Positions 1 to 8,859 of a DNA stretch of 37,613 bases are shown here, one piece after another. The notes beneath the pieces are model-generated. The model made no database searches. It was not told the origin of the DNA and was given only the letters and a program-made list of their open reading frames with translations. The first letter of the stretch is position 1, and the number at the start of each line of letters is the position of its first letter. Source of the DNA: Bacteroidales bacterium (GTDB taxonomy: Bacteria > Bacteroidota > Bacteroidia > Bacteroidales > WCHB1-69); NCBI GenBank assembly GCA_017527945.1, contig JAFXPL010000147.1:1-37613 (forward strand), given 5' to 3'. Both the position numbers and the translations under genes were made by a program.

Positions 1-99
1 AACCCTCCTCGCGAACCACATCGCGGTCGCACAAACAAACACGACACAGAAATAATCACCACAGACATTTCTATAAGCCACAACACATCGTCGCATGAA

Positions 100-141
100 A
101 AAGAGGATGTGCCAAAACGTGACTTTTGACACACCCTCTTT
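100..141 (-). terminator. Probable terminator of the T9SS adhesin-like gene
   Basis: A 12-bp stem with one A-C mismatch (arms 100-111 and 130-141, loop about 18 nt) lies just after the stop codon of the minus-strand gene ending at 167. On that strand the hairpin is followed by a short T run. The T run is brief and the loop long, so this is a moderate call. The first 95 bases of the window show nothing else I can assign. Confidence 0.4.
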
Positions 142-166
142 CTTTCTAAAATCCAAACATAATGCA

Positions 167-2698
167 TTATCTGAAAATCACTTTGCGCGTCTGTGCTTGC
201 CCATTGACAGTCATCCGCAGCATGTAGATGCCATTAGGCAGGTTACCGCGATCGATTCGCATTTCCGACACATCCGCAGGCATCCGCATCGTGCGCAAAA
301 CGCGGCCACTCATGTCCAACAAGTCCAAAACCATCTCTGCATGGACGTTTTTAACCGCCACAACCATATAATCGTGTGCTGGATTGGGCGCAATAGTCAT
401 CTCCGCACCGCCAAACTCCTCAACTCCGGTCAACACCGTCAAATTCAGCGTAATGATGCTGTCGCAGCCGTTCACTGTGGTCAGATTCTGTGTATAAGTG
501 CCGGCCGTGTTCGCGTTGAAGCCATACTGCGTATAGGTCTCGCCTGCTGTGATGCTGTCCGTGATGGTGATATTGTACACCGGATTCAACGTCAGGGTCA
601 AGGTATAGACAGTGTCGTTGGACTCGATGACATACGTGCCGGCCGAAGCGAACACCCCTCCGGCAAACTCAACGCTGCCGCCTTCACAAACCGCAGTGTC
701 AACCGTCATATACACCGTGTCCACCACCACTGTCGTGTCCGGAGTTTCAGGGACATAGTCAATTCTGATGTCATCCATGAAGAGGTTGTAACCATAGTCC
801 GAAGTGGCTTTGAAAATGATGTAGGTCTCGTCGTTCTGCGCCGGAACAACGGCGGATGCGGAATCCCAACCGTTCATCACCGGATCGTAACCGTAAACTG
901 TCGTCAAAAGGGTGGCATCCGTGAGGTTGGGCGTGTTGTTGACATACACTTCGATCACGTCCTGCGCTTCGTACGAATCCTGCTTGAAATATTTGAAAGT
1001 GAGTTGCATCGAATCCGTCAGTGCCAGCGCGGGCGACGTCATGGTCCCCCAACTTCCGTCGGCAAAGTTCCAACAATTGTATTTCATCATGCCACTTCCA
1101 TTAAAAGGAATGCAGTCCGGGTAAGTTCCCGAGGATACCAGCTGCCAATCCTGACCTGGCGCAGAGGCATCCATGGCCCAGCAACCTACTCCATTCTCGA
1201 AATCCTCAGCCCACGGGAAGGCCGTGACTGTCTCGCAAGGCGTGGAAAACGTATAGACCTGAGAAGGGGCCGACTCTCCGTTATCATCACAAAGCATCAC
1301 AATATAATATTGATAGACCGTGTTGTAAGGGTGTGCCGTCAGCGCAAAAAAGTTGTCGGTATAAACCTCAACAGAATCGTACTCCGCGTCTGTGGATGTT
1401 TTGTAATAAACCCGTGCGCCGTAGGCATTATTGGTATAAGTCCAGGAAATGGTGGCATCAAGACCGTCAAGAGTAGCGGAAATCTGCACGGGCGGCGTAC
1501 AATCGGGCGTTTCAAACACCGCCACGTCATCAATGAAGCAGCTGGGGAAAATATGGCTGGAATTGGCCTTGCTGAACCAGAAGGCGATGTGACGTCCGCT
1601 GTCGGAATAGGTGGCGAAGTTGATCTCCTTGAGTTCCCATGCATTCGTGCTTCCCTCACGCCACACCGTGTCCACCGGCACAAATGTCAGACTGTCGGCG
1701 GGATCGGACATCACACCCACCACCATCTTCGTGATGGTCTGCTGAGCGGATTTGAAATTAAACGACATGGAAACATCCTGCATAGACCAGACACTGTCCA
1801 AAGCGGGAAGAACGAGGTAAGACGAATAAGAATTCATCTGCGTGAACATCACCGTTTGGTTGGAGTCACTCATACTTCCGCCACTGATGACCGGGTAATA
1901 GCTGTTCCATGCCTGGTTATATTCCTGCGAAATCCGGGTCCAGCAGGCGGGAATGGTGGAAAAGTCGCCCGGGTAGTTTTCGAAGTCCTCGAAAGCGGGG
2001 ATGGTCAACACACAGTTGGTGTCTGGCGTGACAGGGTCGCCGGTACTGAACGCGAACACGATGTCCGGACGGTCGTAATGGTTGCCGTGCGTGCCTTCGG
2101 GAATGTTGGCAAGCGTGTCGGCCAAAGAGAAAGGTGTACCATCTTGCACACGGTTCCAGCAGTTGTTGACCGTGCCATTATTGACGTAAATCTCTGTTTC
2201 ACAGTCACCCATGCCCGGATTCGGGTCGCAGGCTTCTCCTTCCACCAATACCAGCAAGTTGCCTCCGCCATAAAAGAAAGGTTGCGTAAAGACAAACTCT
2301 TTCCAATAGTCATCCCACTGGATGTCACAACCGAGCGAGTCATACACCAATGTGGCAGAGGCAATCAGATCGCCCCACGTTGCGGACAAATCGATGGCAG
2401 GATCGGACGTTTCTATCAGATAGATTTTAACCCGCTTGTCCCCGTCATCAATGGGATAGTTGCCGTATGTTAGGTGATAAGAAAGGGACTGAATGTCACC
2501 CGCCGAATGGTTGATTTCATTGCCAAGATAGAGCGCGGCCGACAAATGGTAGCCGTATGCGCCGGGCAACGCCGAATGGATAGACGTGTTCACGCCATTA
2601 CCTATTGTGTCGGATGTCGTGATTTGCGCATGCATTGCGAAAAGCGGCAGCATCAATGCCGCCAAGAGAAGAATTTTTCTAATGGATAATTTTGCCAT
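167..2698 (-). CDS. T9SS-sorted secreted adhesin-like protein with two jelly-roll domains
   Basis: The 843-residue protein starts with a signal peptide (residues 1-24, ending FAMHAQ). Two regions (about 235-400 and 495-650) have the look of choice-of-anchor J / cleaved-adhesin jelly rolls: FEDFEN and AEDFENG openings, Trp-rich cores, and FIDDVAV and FMDDIRID endings. A fibronectin-III-like stretch separates them. A following region contains a TYTQNLTTVNGCDS-type repeat common in Bacteroidota surface proteins. The last 80 residues form a type A T9SS sorting domain (IAPNPAHD, DMSGRV, LPNGIYML, ending RKVIFR). The protein should be exported by Sec, moved across the outer membrane by the T9SS and anchored or released after removal of the sorting domain. 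The ligand is unknown. It is a single gene with its own promoter and a candidate terminator. Confidence 0.85.
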   Translation of the reverse strand: MAKLSIRKILLLAALMLPLFAMHAQITTSDTIGNGVNTSIHSALPGAYGYHLSAALYLGNEINHSAGDIQSLSYHLTYGNYPIDDGDKRVKIYLIETSDPAIDLSATWGDLIASATLVYDSLGCDIQWDDYWKEFVFTQPFFYGGGNLLVLVEGEACDPNPGMGDCETEIYVNNGTVNNCWNRVQDGTPFSLADTLANIPEGTHGNHYDRPDIVFAFSTGDPVTPDTNCVLTIPAFEDFENYPGDFSTIPACWTRISQEYNQAWNSYYPVISGGSMSDSNQTVMFTQMNSYSSYLVLPALDSVWSMQDVSMSFNFKSAQQTITKMVVGVMSDPADSLTFVPVDTVWREGSTNAWELKEINFATYSDSGRHIAFWFSKANSSHIFPSCFIDDVAVFETPDCTPPVQISATLDGLDATISWTYTNNAYGARVYYKTSTDAEYDSVEVYTDNFFALTAHPYNTVYQYYIVMLCDDNGESAPSQVYTFSTPCETVTAFPWAEDFENGVGCWAMDASAPGQDWQLVSSGTYPDCIPFNGSGMMKYNCWNFADGSWGTMTSPALALTDSMQLTFKYFKQDSYEAQDVIEVYVNNTPNLTDATLLTTVYGYDPVMNGWDSASAVVPAQNDETYIIFKATSDYGYNLFMDDIRIDYVPETPDTTVVVDTVYMTVDTAVCEGGSVEFAGGVFASAGTYVIESNDTVYTLTLTLNPVYNITITDSITAGETYTQYGFNANTAGTYTQNLTTVNGCDSIITLNLTVLTGVEEFGGAEMTIAPNPAHDYMVVAVKNVHAEMVLDLLDMSGRVLRTMRMPADVSEMRIDRGNLPNGIYMLRMTVNGQAQTRKVIFR

Positions 2699-2736
2699 AC
2701 CTTTTTATTTTAAGTTGTACATATAATTTCACACGG

Positions 2737-2744
2737 CAAAAATA
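2737..2744 (-). promoter_or_regulatory. -7 promoter element of the adhesin-like gene
   Basis: The minus strand reads TATTTTTG here, matching the Bacteroidota -7 consensus TAnnTTTG, 38 nt before the start codon at 2698. No clear TTTG -33 box is seen; the expected -33 zone falls inside the inverted repeat at 2760-2789. Confidence 0.6.
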
Positions 2745-2759
2745 CCATTTGGCTACCCA

Positions 2760-2789
2760 TTCGAACTCCCCCGTTTATGGGAGTTTGAA
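2760..2789. promoter_or_regulatory. Inverted repeat over the -33 region, possible operator
   Basis: Arms TTCGAACTCCC (2760-2770) and GGGAGTTTGAA (2779-2789) pair over 11 bp with one G-T wobble and an 8-nt loop. The repeat sits where the -33 box of the minus-strand promoter at 2737-2744 would be, which suits a regulator binding site. No T run follows it, so it is unlikely to be a terminator. Confidence 0.4.
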
Positions 2790-2818
2790 TCAAATTATAC
2801 TCATTTTTGATTATGTGC

Positions 2819-2849
2819 AAAAAGGCGCAGCAACACGTGCCACGCCTTT
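2819..2849 (-). terminator. Terminator downstream of pepT
   Basis: On the minus strand, AAAGGCG and CGCCTTT arms enclose a loop that can pair further around CACGTG. A run of five T residues follows. It lies about 50 nt past the pepT stop and ahead of the next minus-strand promoter, as expected for the end of that transcript. Confidence 0.6.
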
Positions 2850-2851
2850 CG

Positions 2852-2894
2852 ATAATAACTATGACTATAACTATGACTAATGACTATAACTAAT
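2852..2894. repeat. Short imperfect tandem repeat of an ACTAT(A/G)ACT-type unit
   Basis: The stretch between the pepT stop and its terminator consists of imperfect copies of a roughly 10-nt unit such as AACTATGACT and AACTATAACT. It is low-complexity sequence without coding potential. Confidence 0.6.
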
Positions 2895-2897
2895 AAC

Positions 2898-4109
2898 TCA
2901 CCCTTTCGCAATGTTCACAATCACTTCCATGGCTTTCACCATTGACTCCAACGGAACATACTCATACTTGCCGTGGAAGTTGTGGCCGCCCGCGAAAATA
3001 TTGGGACAAGGCAAGTTACGGAACGAAAGGTTCGCGCCGTCAGTGCCACCGCGGATGGGCACGATGACCGGCTCCACATCCGCCTCCTTCATCGCTTTCA
3101 CGGCACGTTCCACCACATAATAGACCGGCTCCACTTTCTCGCGCATATTGTAATACTGATCCTTTATTTCACAAGTAATGCAATTGTTATATTTGACATT
3201 CAAGAAGTTGACGATTTCCTGCATAAACTTTTTCTGCGCTTCAAAGGCATCGCGGTCGTGGTTGCGAATGATATACGACATCTTCGACTCCTCCACAGTG
3301 CCTTCGATATGGGTAAGCAGGTAGAAACCTTCGTAGTCTTGCGTGTGTTCCGGGCGTTGCGCGGCGGGCAGCATTCCGTTGAGTTCCATGGCGATAAGCT
3401 GCGAGTTCACCATCTTGTTCTTGGCATAGCCCGGATGAATGTTCTTGCCCTGAATGCGGATATTGGCGGAGGCTGCGTTGAAGTTCTCGAACTCCAGCTC
3501 GCCGATAGCCCCGCCGTCCATCGTGTAGGCGAAGTCGCAGCCGAATGCTTCCACGTCAAAGAATTTCACGCCGTTGCCGATCTCCTCATCGTGCGAGAAG
3601 GCCACCTTGATGTCGCCATGCTTGATTTCCGGGTGTTGGATGAGATACTCCATTGCACAGACAATCTCCGCCACGCCCGCTTTGTCGTCGGCACCGAGAA
3701 GATGCTTCCCATCGGTAGTGAGAATGGTCAACCCCTTGTAGTTCTGAAGTTCCGGAAACTCTTCGGGCGAAAGCACGACGTTGGACTCCCTATCGAGCAC
3801 GATAGTGCCACCGTCGTAGTCCGGCACAATGACCGGAGCAGCGATACCGGGCATATCGGGGGCGGTGTCGAGGTGCGCCATAAAGCCAATCACGGGCCGT
3901 TTTTCTTCGGTATTGGAGGGCAACAGAGCCGTCACATAGCCATGCTGATCTTTGGTGACTTGCTGCATTCCTATTTGTTTCAGTTCCTCCACCATCACGT
4001 CGGCAAAATCGAGCAAAGCCTGCGTACTTGGATACGTTTCGGAATCCGGGTTGGCAGTGGTCGCGTAGGAAATATACTTGGAAAAACGTTGCAACAAAAT
4101 ATCTTTCAT
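2898..4109 (-). CDS. pepT: Peptidase T (tripeptide aminopeptidase)
   Basis: This cytoplasmic di-zinc M20B exopeptidase removes the N-terminal residue of tripeptides during peptide turnover. Its 403 residues match the usual length of about 405-410. Expected motifs are present in order: HLDTAPD (first metal His/Asp), GADDKAG (bridging Asp), SHDEEIGNG (catalytic Glu pair), a DGG segment with a GELEFENFNAA dimerisation-domain start, and RGGTDGA near the C-terminus. The start lies 60 nt from a good -7 box on the same strand. The gene is divergent from queA and appears to be monocistronic, with a terminator behind it. Confidence 0.95.
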   Translation of the reverse strand: MKDILLQRFSKYISYATTANPDSETYPSTQALLDFADVMVEELKQIGMQQVTKDQHGYVTALLPSNTEEKRPVIGFMAHLDTAPDMPGIAAPVIVPDYDGGTIVLDRESNVVLSPEEFPELQNYKGLTILTTDGKHLLGADDKAGVAEIVCAMEYLIQHPEIKHGDIKVAFSHDEEIGNGVKFFDVEAFGCDFAYTMDGGAIGELEFENFNAASANIRIQGKNIHPGYAKNKMVNSQLIAMELNGMLPAAQRPEHTQDYEGFYLLTHIEGTVEESKMSYIIRNHDRDAFEAQKKFMQEIVNFLNVKYNNCITCEIKDQYYNMREKVEPVYYVVERAVKAMKEADVEPVIVPIRGGTDGANLSFRNLPCPNIFAGGHNFHGKYEYVPLESMVKAMEVIVNIAKG

Positions 4110-4169
4110 AACTGTAATTATTTGATTATTAAATTTTTATAACAATAATTTTCATCTCAAACGAATAAG

Positions 4170-4177
4170 CAAAGGTA
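4170..4177 (-). promoter_or_regulatory. -7 promoter element of pepT
   Basis: The minus strand reads TACCTTTG, a full match to TAnnTTTG, 60 nt before the pepT start. The intergenic space is shared with the divergent queA promoter. Confidence 0.65.
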
Positions 4178-4211
4178 CACATTTTATTAAGAAATTTTTC
4201 TAAAAAAAACA

Positions 4212-4243
4212 CTTGACAAAAGCCTATAAATATTGTATCTTTG
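4212..4243 (+). promoter_or_regulatory. Promoter of queA-purM
   Basis: A -33-like CTTG (4212-4215) is followed after 20 nt by TATCTTTG (4236-4243), matching the Bacteroidota promoter pattern. It ends 19 nt before the ATG at 4263. That rules out the upstream in-frame ATG at 4233, which lies at the edge of the -7 box and could not be transcribed from this promoter. Confidence 0.75.
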
Positions 4244-4262
4244 CGCGCCAAAATTATATTTG

Positions 4263-5336
4263 ATGAAATTATCTGAATTTAAGTATTATTTGCCTCAAGA
4301 ACTAATTGCCCTCCATCCCGTGGAAGAGCGTGACGAGGCGCGTATGATGGTGCTCAACAGGAAGACGAAAACTATTGAGCATAAGTTATTTAAGGATATT
4401 ATTGACTATTTTGACGAAGGGGATTTGTTCGTCATGAACAACACTCGGGTTTTTCCGGCGCTGATGTTCGGCGAAAAGGAGCAAACTCGCGCCCAAATCC
4501 GCGTTTTCCTGCTTCGCGAACTCGACGAGGAGAGCCGTCTGTGGGACGTGCTGGTGGATCCCGCGCGCAAAATCCGCATTGGCAACAAGCTCTCTTTCAC
4601 CGAGGATGACAGCCTCGTGGCCGAGGTTATCGACAACACGACCTCTCGCGGCCGCACGCTGCGCTTTCTCTTCGACGGCGACCATGACGCCTTCAAGAAG
4701 AAACTGATGGAAATCGGCACCACCCCGCTTCCCAACGACATCCAGCGCCTGCGAGACATCGAGCCGAGCGACGAAGAAGACTACCAGACCATCTACGCTA
4801 CCGAAGAAGGCGCCGTGGTGGCCCCTGCCGCCGGCTTCCATTTCAGCCGATTCCTGCTTTCCAAGATGGAAATCAAAGGCATTGAGCGCACCTATATCAC
4901 CCTGCACGCCGGATTAAGCAATTTTAACGATATTGACGTGGAGGATCTTTCCAAACACAAGCCCGATTCCGAACGCATGATTATCCGCACGGAAGTGGCC
5001 GACAAAATCAACCAAGCCAAGCAGGACGGCCATAAGATTGTGGTCGTCGGCACCACCACGATGAAAGCCCTCGAATCGTCCGTCTATGACAGCGGCCTGG
5101 TGAAAACCACCGAGATGAACGGGCGGGAGGACATGTGGACCAACAAGTTCATCTATCCGCCCTATCGCTTCAAAGTGGCCAACGCCATGGTCACCAACTT
5201 CCATGCCCCGCAGAGCTCCATGCTCATGATGGTGGCGGCGTTCGGCGGCTATGACTTTGTGATGAAAGCCTATAAGGAGGCTGTGGCAGAAAAATACCGC
5301 TTCCTTACCTACGGCGATGCCATGTTGATTATTTAA
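4263..5336 (+). CDS. queA: S-adenosylmethionine:tRNA ribosyltransferase-isomerase
   Basis: QueA transfers and isomerises the ribosyl group of S-adenosylmethionine onto 7-aminomethyl-7-deazaguanine at the tRNA wobble position, giving epoxyqueuosine. The 357-residue protein opens with the family N-terminus ([15 protein letters not shown]) and contains the conserved [15 protein letters not shown] block (about residues 180-195), the THAGL-like stretch and the [10 protein letters not shown] motif. The start at 4263 is chosen because the promoter -7 box ends at 4243 and because family alignments begin at this MKLSEF. purM follows after 21 nt, so the two are probably co-transcribed. Confidence 0.95.
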   Translation: MKLSEFKYYLPQELIALHPVEERDEARMMVLNRKTKTIEHKLFKDIIDYFDEGDLFVMNNTRVFPALMFGEKEQTRAQIRVFLLRELDEESRLWDVLVDPARKIRIGNKLSFTEDDSLVAEVIDNTTSRGRTLRFLFDGDHDAFKKKLMEIGTTPLPNDIQRLRDIEPSDEEDYQTIYATEEGAVVAPAAGFHFSRFLLSKMEIKGIERTYITLHAGLSNFNDIDVEDLSKHKPDSERMIIRTEVADKINQAKQDGHKIVVVGTTTMKALESSVYDSGLVKTTEMNGREDMWTNKFIYPPYRFKVANAMVTNFHAPQSSMLMMVAAFGGYDFVMKAYKEAVAEKYRFLTYGDAMLII

Positions 5337-5357
5337 CATTTTTTAATACGATAAACT

Positions 5358-6395
5358 ATGTCCAAAGCATATCAAGAAGCAGGCGTACAGTTAGAAGCAG
5401 GCTATGAGTCGGTGCGCCTCATCAAGAAGCACATTTCCCGCACCAACCGCCCCGGCATGATGGGCAACATCGGCAGTTTCGGCGGCATGTTCGACCTTGC
5501 CTCCCTCGGCTACAAGGAGCCCGTCCTGGTCAGCGGCACTGACGGCGTGGGCACCAAGCTCAAACTCGCCTTCATGATGGACCGCCACGACACCATCGGG
5601 CAGGACGCCGTCGCCATGTGCGTCAACGACGTGCTCGCCCAGGGTGCTGCACCCCTCTTCTTCCTCGACTACATCGCCGTGGGCAAGAACCACCCCGCCA
5701 AGATCGAGGCCATCGTGAAAGGCGTCGCCGACGGATGCGTCCTCTCCAACTGCGCCCTCATCGGCGGCGAAACGGCGGAGATGCCCGACATGTACGACGA
5801 AGACGAATACGACATCGCCGGCTTCACCGTCGGCGCGGTCGAGAAATCCAAGCTCATTGACGGCTCCAAGGTCAACGTCGGCGATACGCTCATCGGCCTC
5901 GCCTCCTCCGGCGTGCACTCCAACGGCTTCTCGCTCGTGCGCAAGATTGTCTTCAAAGACAACCAGCTCGACCTCAACAAACAATACGAAACGCTGCCCG
6001 ACACGCTCGGCAACGTGCTCCTCACCCCCACCCGCATCTACGTGAAACCCGTCTTGGAAGTGTTGAAAAGTGTGGACATCCACGCCATCTGCCACATCAC
6101 CGGCGGCGGTTTCGACGAAAACATCCCGCGCGCCTTGCGCCCCGGACAAGGCATCTTCGTCGATGAGCACAACTGGGAAATGCCCGCCATCTTCCCGTTC
6201 CTCGAAAAATACGGCAACGTCGATCACCGCGAAATGTTCAACGTCTTCAACATGGGCATCGGCATGGTGCTGATGGTGGATCCCAAAGACACCGACAAAA
6301 CCGTCAAGATGTTCAATGAGCTGGGCGAGAAGGCATACGTCATCGGTAATGTCACAGACAAGGAAGGGGTGGTTGATATCAGATTGAAGCAATAG
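5358..6395 (+). CDS. purM: Phosphoribosylformylglycinamidine cyclo-ligase (AIR synthetase)
   Basis: PurM closes the imidazole ring in step five of de novo purine synthesis, using ATP to make 5-aminoimidazole ribonucleotide from FGAM. The 345 residues match the family length. Visible hallmarks are the N-terminal [19 protein letters not shown] and [12 protein letters not shown] segments, the [18 protein letters not shown] block, GGETAEMPD, and the [13 protein letters not shown] and [14 protein letters not shown] motifs of the ATP-binding and C-terminal domains. The gene lies 21 nt after queA without an obvious promoter between. A structured repeat element follows it. Confidence 0.96.
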   Translation: MSKAYQEAGVQLEAGYESVRLIKKHISRTNRPGMMGNIGSFGGMFDLASLGYKEPVLVSGTDGVGTKLKLAFMMDRHDTIGQDAVAMCVNDVLAQGAAPLFFLDYIAVGKNHPAKIEAIVKGVADGCVLSNCALIGGETAEMPDMYDEDEYDIAGFTVGAVEKSKLIDGSKVNVGDTLIGLASSGVHSNGFSLVRKIVFKDNQLDLNKQYETLPDTLGNVLLTPTRIYVKPVLEVLKSVDIHAICHITGGGFDENIPRALRPGQGIFVDEHNWEMPAIFPFLEKYGNVDHREMFNVFNMGIGMVLMVDPKDTDKTVKMFNELGEKAYVIGNVTDKEGVVDIRLKQ

Positions 6396-6412
6396 GCAAT
6401 CGTTAAAACTTT

Positions 6413-6490
6413 TTCCTTAAGCAACCCCGAAGGGGTAAAACGCACGAAGTGCTAATAACCCCATACAAGGCCGAAGGCCGAAGTGTGGGG
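6413..6490 (+). repeat. Structured three-hairpin repeat, copy A
   Basis: This element consists of three adjacent hairpins. Hairpin 1 is ACCCC-GAA-GGGGT (6424-6436). Hairpin 2 is GCAC-GAA-GTGC (6442-6452). Hairpin 3 has an outer stem CCCCATAC (6459-6466) with GTGTGGGG (6483-6490) around an inner GGCC-GAA-GGCC (6469-6479). A second copy lies at 28523-28600 with compensatory changes, which supports a folded RNA or a structured DNA element. It sits between purM and nfo, ending 37 nt before the nfo start. No T run follows, so ordinary intrinsic termination is unlikely. Confidence 0.8.
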
Positions 6491-6527
6491 GAGGGAGAAA
6501 CGGACAACAATAAACAATTCGAACAAC

Positions 6528-7367
6528 ATGAAATACATCGGTCCGCACGTCAGCGCATCGGGCGGGGTGGAAAACGCCCCGCTGAACGCCATGCAGGTGG
6601 GGGCGAGTGCCTTCGCCCTCTTCACCAAAAACCAGCGGCAATGGTTTTCCGCACCCCTGAGCGAAAAATCCATCGCCTTATTCAAGGAAAACCTCGAGAA
6701 ATCAGGCATTTCCGCTGACTATGTGCTCCCGCACGACAGCTACCTTATCAACCTCGGCAGTCCCGACCCCGAAGGGTTGGAGAAGTCGCGCAACTCCTTT
6801 GTGGAGGAGATGCGCCGATGTGAGCAATTAGGGTTAAAAATGCTTAATTTCCACCCGGGCAGCCACCTCAAGCAGATCTCGTTGGAGGAGTGCCTTGCCC
6901 GTGTGGCCGAAAGCATCAACATCGCACTGGACAAGACGCAGGGGGTGACCGCCGTGATCGAGAACACGGCCGGACAGGGTACCAACGTGGGGTTCAGCTT
7001 CCAGCATCTGGCCTACATCATCGAAAAGGTGGAGGACAAGCATCGCGTGGGGGTCTGCATCGACACGTGCCACACCTACTCCGCCGGCTACGACCTGAAG
7101 ACGGAGGACGGCTACCGGCAAACCTGGCGGGAATTTGACGATACCGTGGGCGCACACTACCTGCGGGCGGTGCACCTCAACGATACCAAGAAGGCGTTCG
7201 CCAGCCGCGTTGACCGCCACGACAGCATCGGCAAGGGGCTGTTGGGCATGGAATTTTTCGAGCAATTCATGCGCGACCCGCGCTTCGACGACATGCCGCT
7301 CATCCTCGAGACTCCGGACGAGACACGCTGGGCCGAGGAAATCACCTTGCTGCGGCAACTGGCATAA
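6528..7367 (+). CDS. nfo: Endonuclease IV (AP endonuclease)
   Basis: Nfo cuts DNA 5' to abasic sites and trims blocked 3' ends in base excision repair, using a three-zinc centre in a TIM barrel. The 279-residue length is typical. The metal-ligand motifs are all present: FHPGSH (about residue 108), [10 protein letters not shown] (about 143), [15 protein letters not shown] (about 178), HLNDTK and DRHDSIGKG (about 215-230) and ETPDE (about 260). The ATG at 6528 is preferred because family members begin [13 protein letters not shown]; an in-frame upstream GTG at 6483 lies inside the structured repeat and would add residues absent from the family. Confidence 0.96.
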   Translation: MKYIGPHVSASGGVENAPLNAMQVGASAFALFTKNQRQWFSAPLSEKSIALFKENLEKSGISADYVLPHDSYLINLGSPDPEGLEKSRNSFVEEMRRCEQLGLKMLNFHPGSHLKQISLEECLARVAESINIALDKTQGVTAVIENTAGQGTNVGFSFQHLAYIIEKVEDKHRVGVCIDTCHTYSAGYDLKTEDGYRQTWREFDDTVGAHYLRAVHLNDTKKAFASRVDRHDSIGKGLLGMEFFEQFMRDPRFDDMPLILETPDETRWAEEITLLRQLA

Positions 7368-7430
7368 TAGGAGCGGAAAACGCTCTATCGAATAAACATG
7401 CAAACATGCAGCGACTCCCATGCCGTCCCC

Positions 7431-8498
7431 TTATCCTTCCTCTGCCACCACATGGTACCCGCCGGTCTTTTTGCTGCCGGTGTACACAATTTTCCCCTCC
7501 TCCTTGAGCTGGGCAAGAAGGCGATTGACAGTGGATTGAGAGATACTCCTGTTTCGTTTTATTTCTGCGGCAGCACAGCCTGGATGTTCGGCAATGAAGG
7601 CATAAAGAAGGTCTCGCTGCTGTGATTTCTTCTGTCTGACGGTTTTCGGCTTGGTGTTTTGTTCCCGGGATATTTCGATATCCCCTTTTTTGGTTTTCTT
7701 GACATTTTTGGAAATAAGGTTGTAGGCGTGAGTGGCTAAATTATCCGAATAAGAAAACATGGTGTTCTCTATATTGGATTTGACCACAACACCGGACTTG
7801 TTATAATCCACTATGTTGGCATAAGGAATTATGATACTGCGACTGACTTGTACAGCGTATGACTCGCCCAGTAGCTCCATAATTGCCGTTAAGGTGCCGT
7901 AACGAAGCACACTGCTCCCGTCTGTGAGATAAAGCCGAGTGTAGTTCTTCTGCTGTTTACAGTAGGAAATGTCATCTATCGAAACAAAGATTTTCTTTTT
8001 ACTCTTATCGAAAGAATTGGTTTCTATTTTATGATACTCGTTGAAGAGGAAAGACTCTTTGTCATGGTTTAGCTCTTTGTAGTAAAGGAAAGATGTCAAA
8101 GAAAAAGACACAAGCGCAAAGGACATGTCGCGTAGAAAAACGAAAAAACCGTCCATTGCCAAATACGTGATTGATTTGTTGGGGGTGGGCTGGGGGTACA
8201 TGTAGTCCAATATGTCTGGCGCCACCAACACCATCTCGAACAAAAAAGCGAACACTACACTGAAGAGAGTGGCGAGAATGTATTCCAATATCCGACTTTT
8301 CGCATACAGTTTTGGAAACAAAACCAAATGGTTGATGTATATGATAAAGAGAACAGCCATTCCGGAAAGGTACTCCTTGTAGATGTGATTGCAAGCTGCC
8401 GGGCGCAGCACGCAATTTCTTCCAAAAAAGAAGACAAGGCAAACACAGAACACAACATGGAGTGTCCAAAAGAAAATAGTTCTGACTTTATGGTTCAT
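7431..8498 (-). CDS. Membrane-anchored LytTR regulator with C-terminal winged-helix-like domain
   Basis: The 355-residue protein has four predicted transmembrane helices in its first about 140 residues. A LytTR DNA-binding domain follows at about 170-270 (FVSIDDISYCKQQKNYTRLYL, then VQVSRSIIIPYANI). LytTR proteins bind direct repeats in promoters. After a basic linker, the last 65 residues resemble a winged helix (LLYAFIAEHPGCAAAEIKR, SQSTVNRLLAQLKEEGKIVYTG, GGYHVV). The membrane N-terminus plus LytTR layout is familiar in Bacteroidota; the added C-terminal helix-turn-helix is less usual. There is no receiver domain or histidine-kinase partner nearby. The start at 8498 is chosen because the promoter -7 box lies at 8515-8522, so the in-frame ATG at 8534 would be upstream of transcription. 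The gene diverges from the secreted-protein island, which makes that island a possible target; this is inference. Confidence 0.8.
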   Translation of the reverse strand: MNHKVRTIFFWTLHVVFCVCLVFFFGRNCVLRPAACNHIYKEYLSGMAVLFIIYINHLVLFPKLYAKSRILEYILATLFSVVFAFLFEMVLVAPDILDYMYPQPTPNKSITYLAMDGFFVFLRDMSFALVSFSLTSFLYYKELNHDKESFLFNEYHKIETNSFDKSKKKIFVSIDDISYCKQQKNYTRLYLTDGSSVLRYGTLTAIMELLGESYAVQVSRSIIIPYANIVDYNKSGVVVKSNIENTMFSYSDNLATHAYNLISKNVKKTKKGDIEISREQNTKPKTVRQKKSQQRDLLYAFIAEHPGCAAAEIKRNRSISQSTVNRLLAQLKEEGKIVYTGSKKTGGYHVVAEEG

Positions 8499-8514
8499 AG
8501 AGGATTTTTTGCGG

Positions 8515-8543
8515 CAAATATACCTTTTTTTCAAACAAGCAAA
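8515..8543 (-). promoter_or_regulatory. Promoter of the LytTR regulator
   Basis: The minus strand shows TATATTTG (8515-8522) with a TTTG -33 box (8540-8543) 17 nt upstream, close to the Bacteroidota consensus. The start codon at 8498 follows 16 nt after the -7 box. Confidence 0.65.
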
Positions 8544-8859
8544 AAGTATTTATTGTATCAAAATCCAACCAAAAATAATAGATTCGTCCCATTTTTAAAA
8601 TAATTGATTGAATATCTTGAAAATTCGATGACATAATATACAAACATCAGCTTTATATATGTATTTAATAATAGTCTATTTATAATCAACATGTTATAGT
8701 ATATATATAGATTGTGGATTGGCATCATTTAATTTATCAAAAAGATGTTTCAAATATCAGATTCGTCATATTTTCGTCACATTATCAAAATCCAGTGATG
8801 ACAAAATTCGTTTGTTACAGAATTATTTCATATTTTTGCTTTCATCAAATTCAACAAAT
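8544..8859. other. AT-rich divergent intergenic region with a plus-strand promoter
   Basis: This 316-bp stretch between the LytTR regulator and the first lipoprotein of the island is strongly AT-rich and has no convincing gene. In-frame codons upstream of 8860 on the plus strand do not encode a signal peptide and lie before the promoter. A TATTTTTG -7 box is at 8831-8838, with a TTTG at 8811-8814 at a slightly short 16-nt spacing, and could drive the gene at 8860. Several TATATA-type tracts occur around 8650-8710. I see no tRNA or clear terminator. Confidence 0.55.

Noticed and set aside
95..2473. Long open plus-strand frame of 792 codons opposite the T9SS adhesin-like gene
   Set aside because: It is a His/Arg/Val-rich antisense shadow; the minus-strand frame has a signal peptide, known domains, a sorting domain and a promoter.
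2973..4142. Long plus-strand frame opposite pepT
   Set aside because: Antisense shadow of a well-conserved enzyme, with no promoter or recognisable domain.
6413..6490. Three-hairpin element as an intrinsic terminator of purM
   Set aside because: No T run follows any of the hairpins, and a second copy with the same layout precedes another gene; a structured repeat explains it better.
7371..7385. Small GAGCG-GAAAA-CGCTC hairpin between nfo and the LytTR gene
   Set aside because: Only a 5-bp stem without a T run; too weak to call a terminator.
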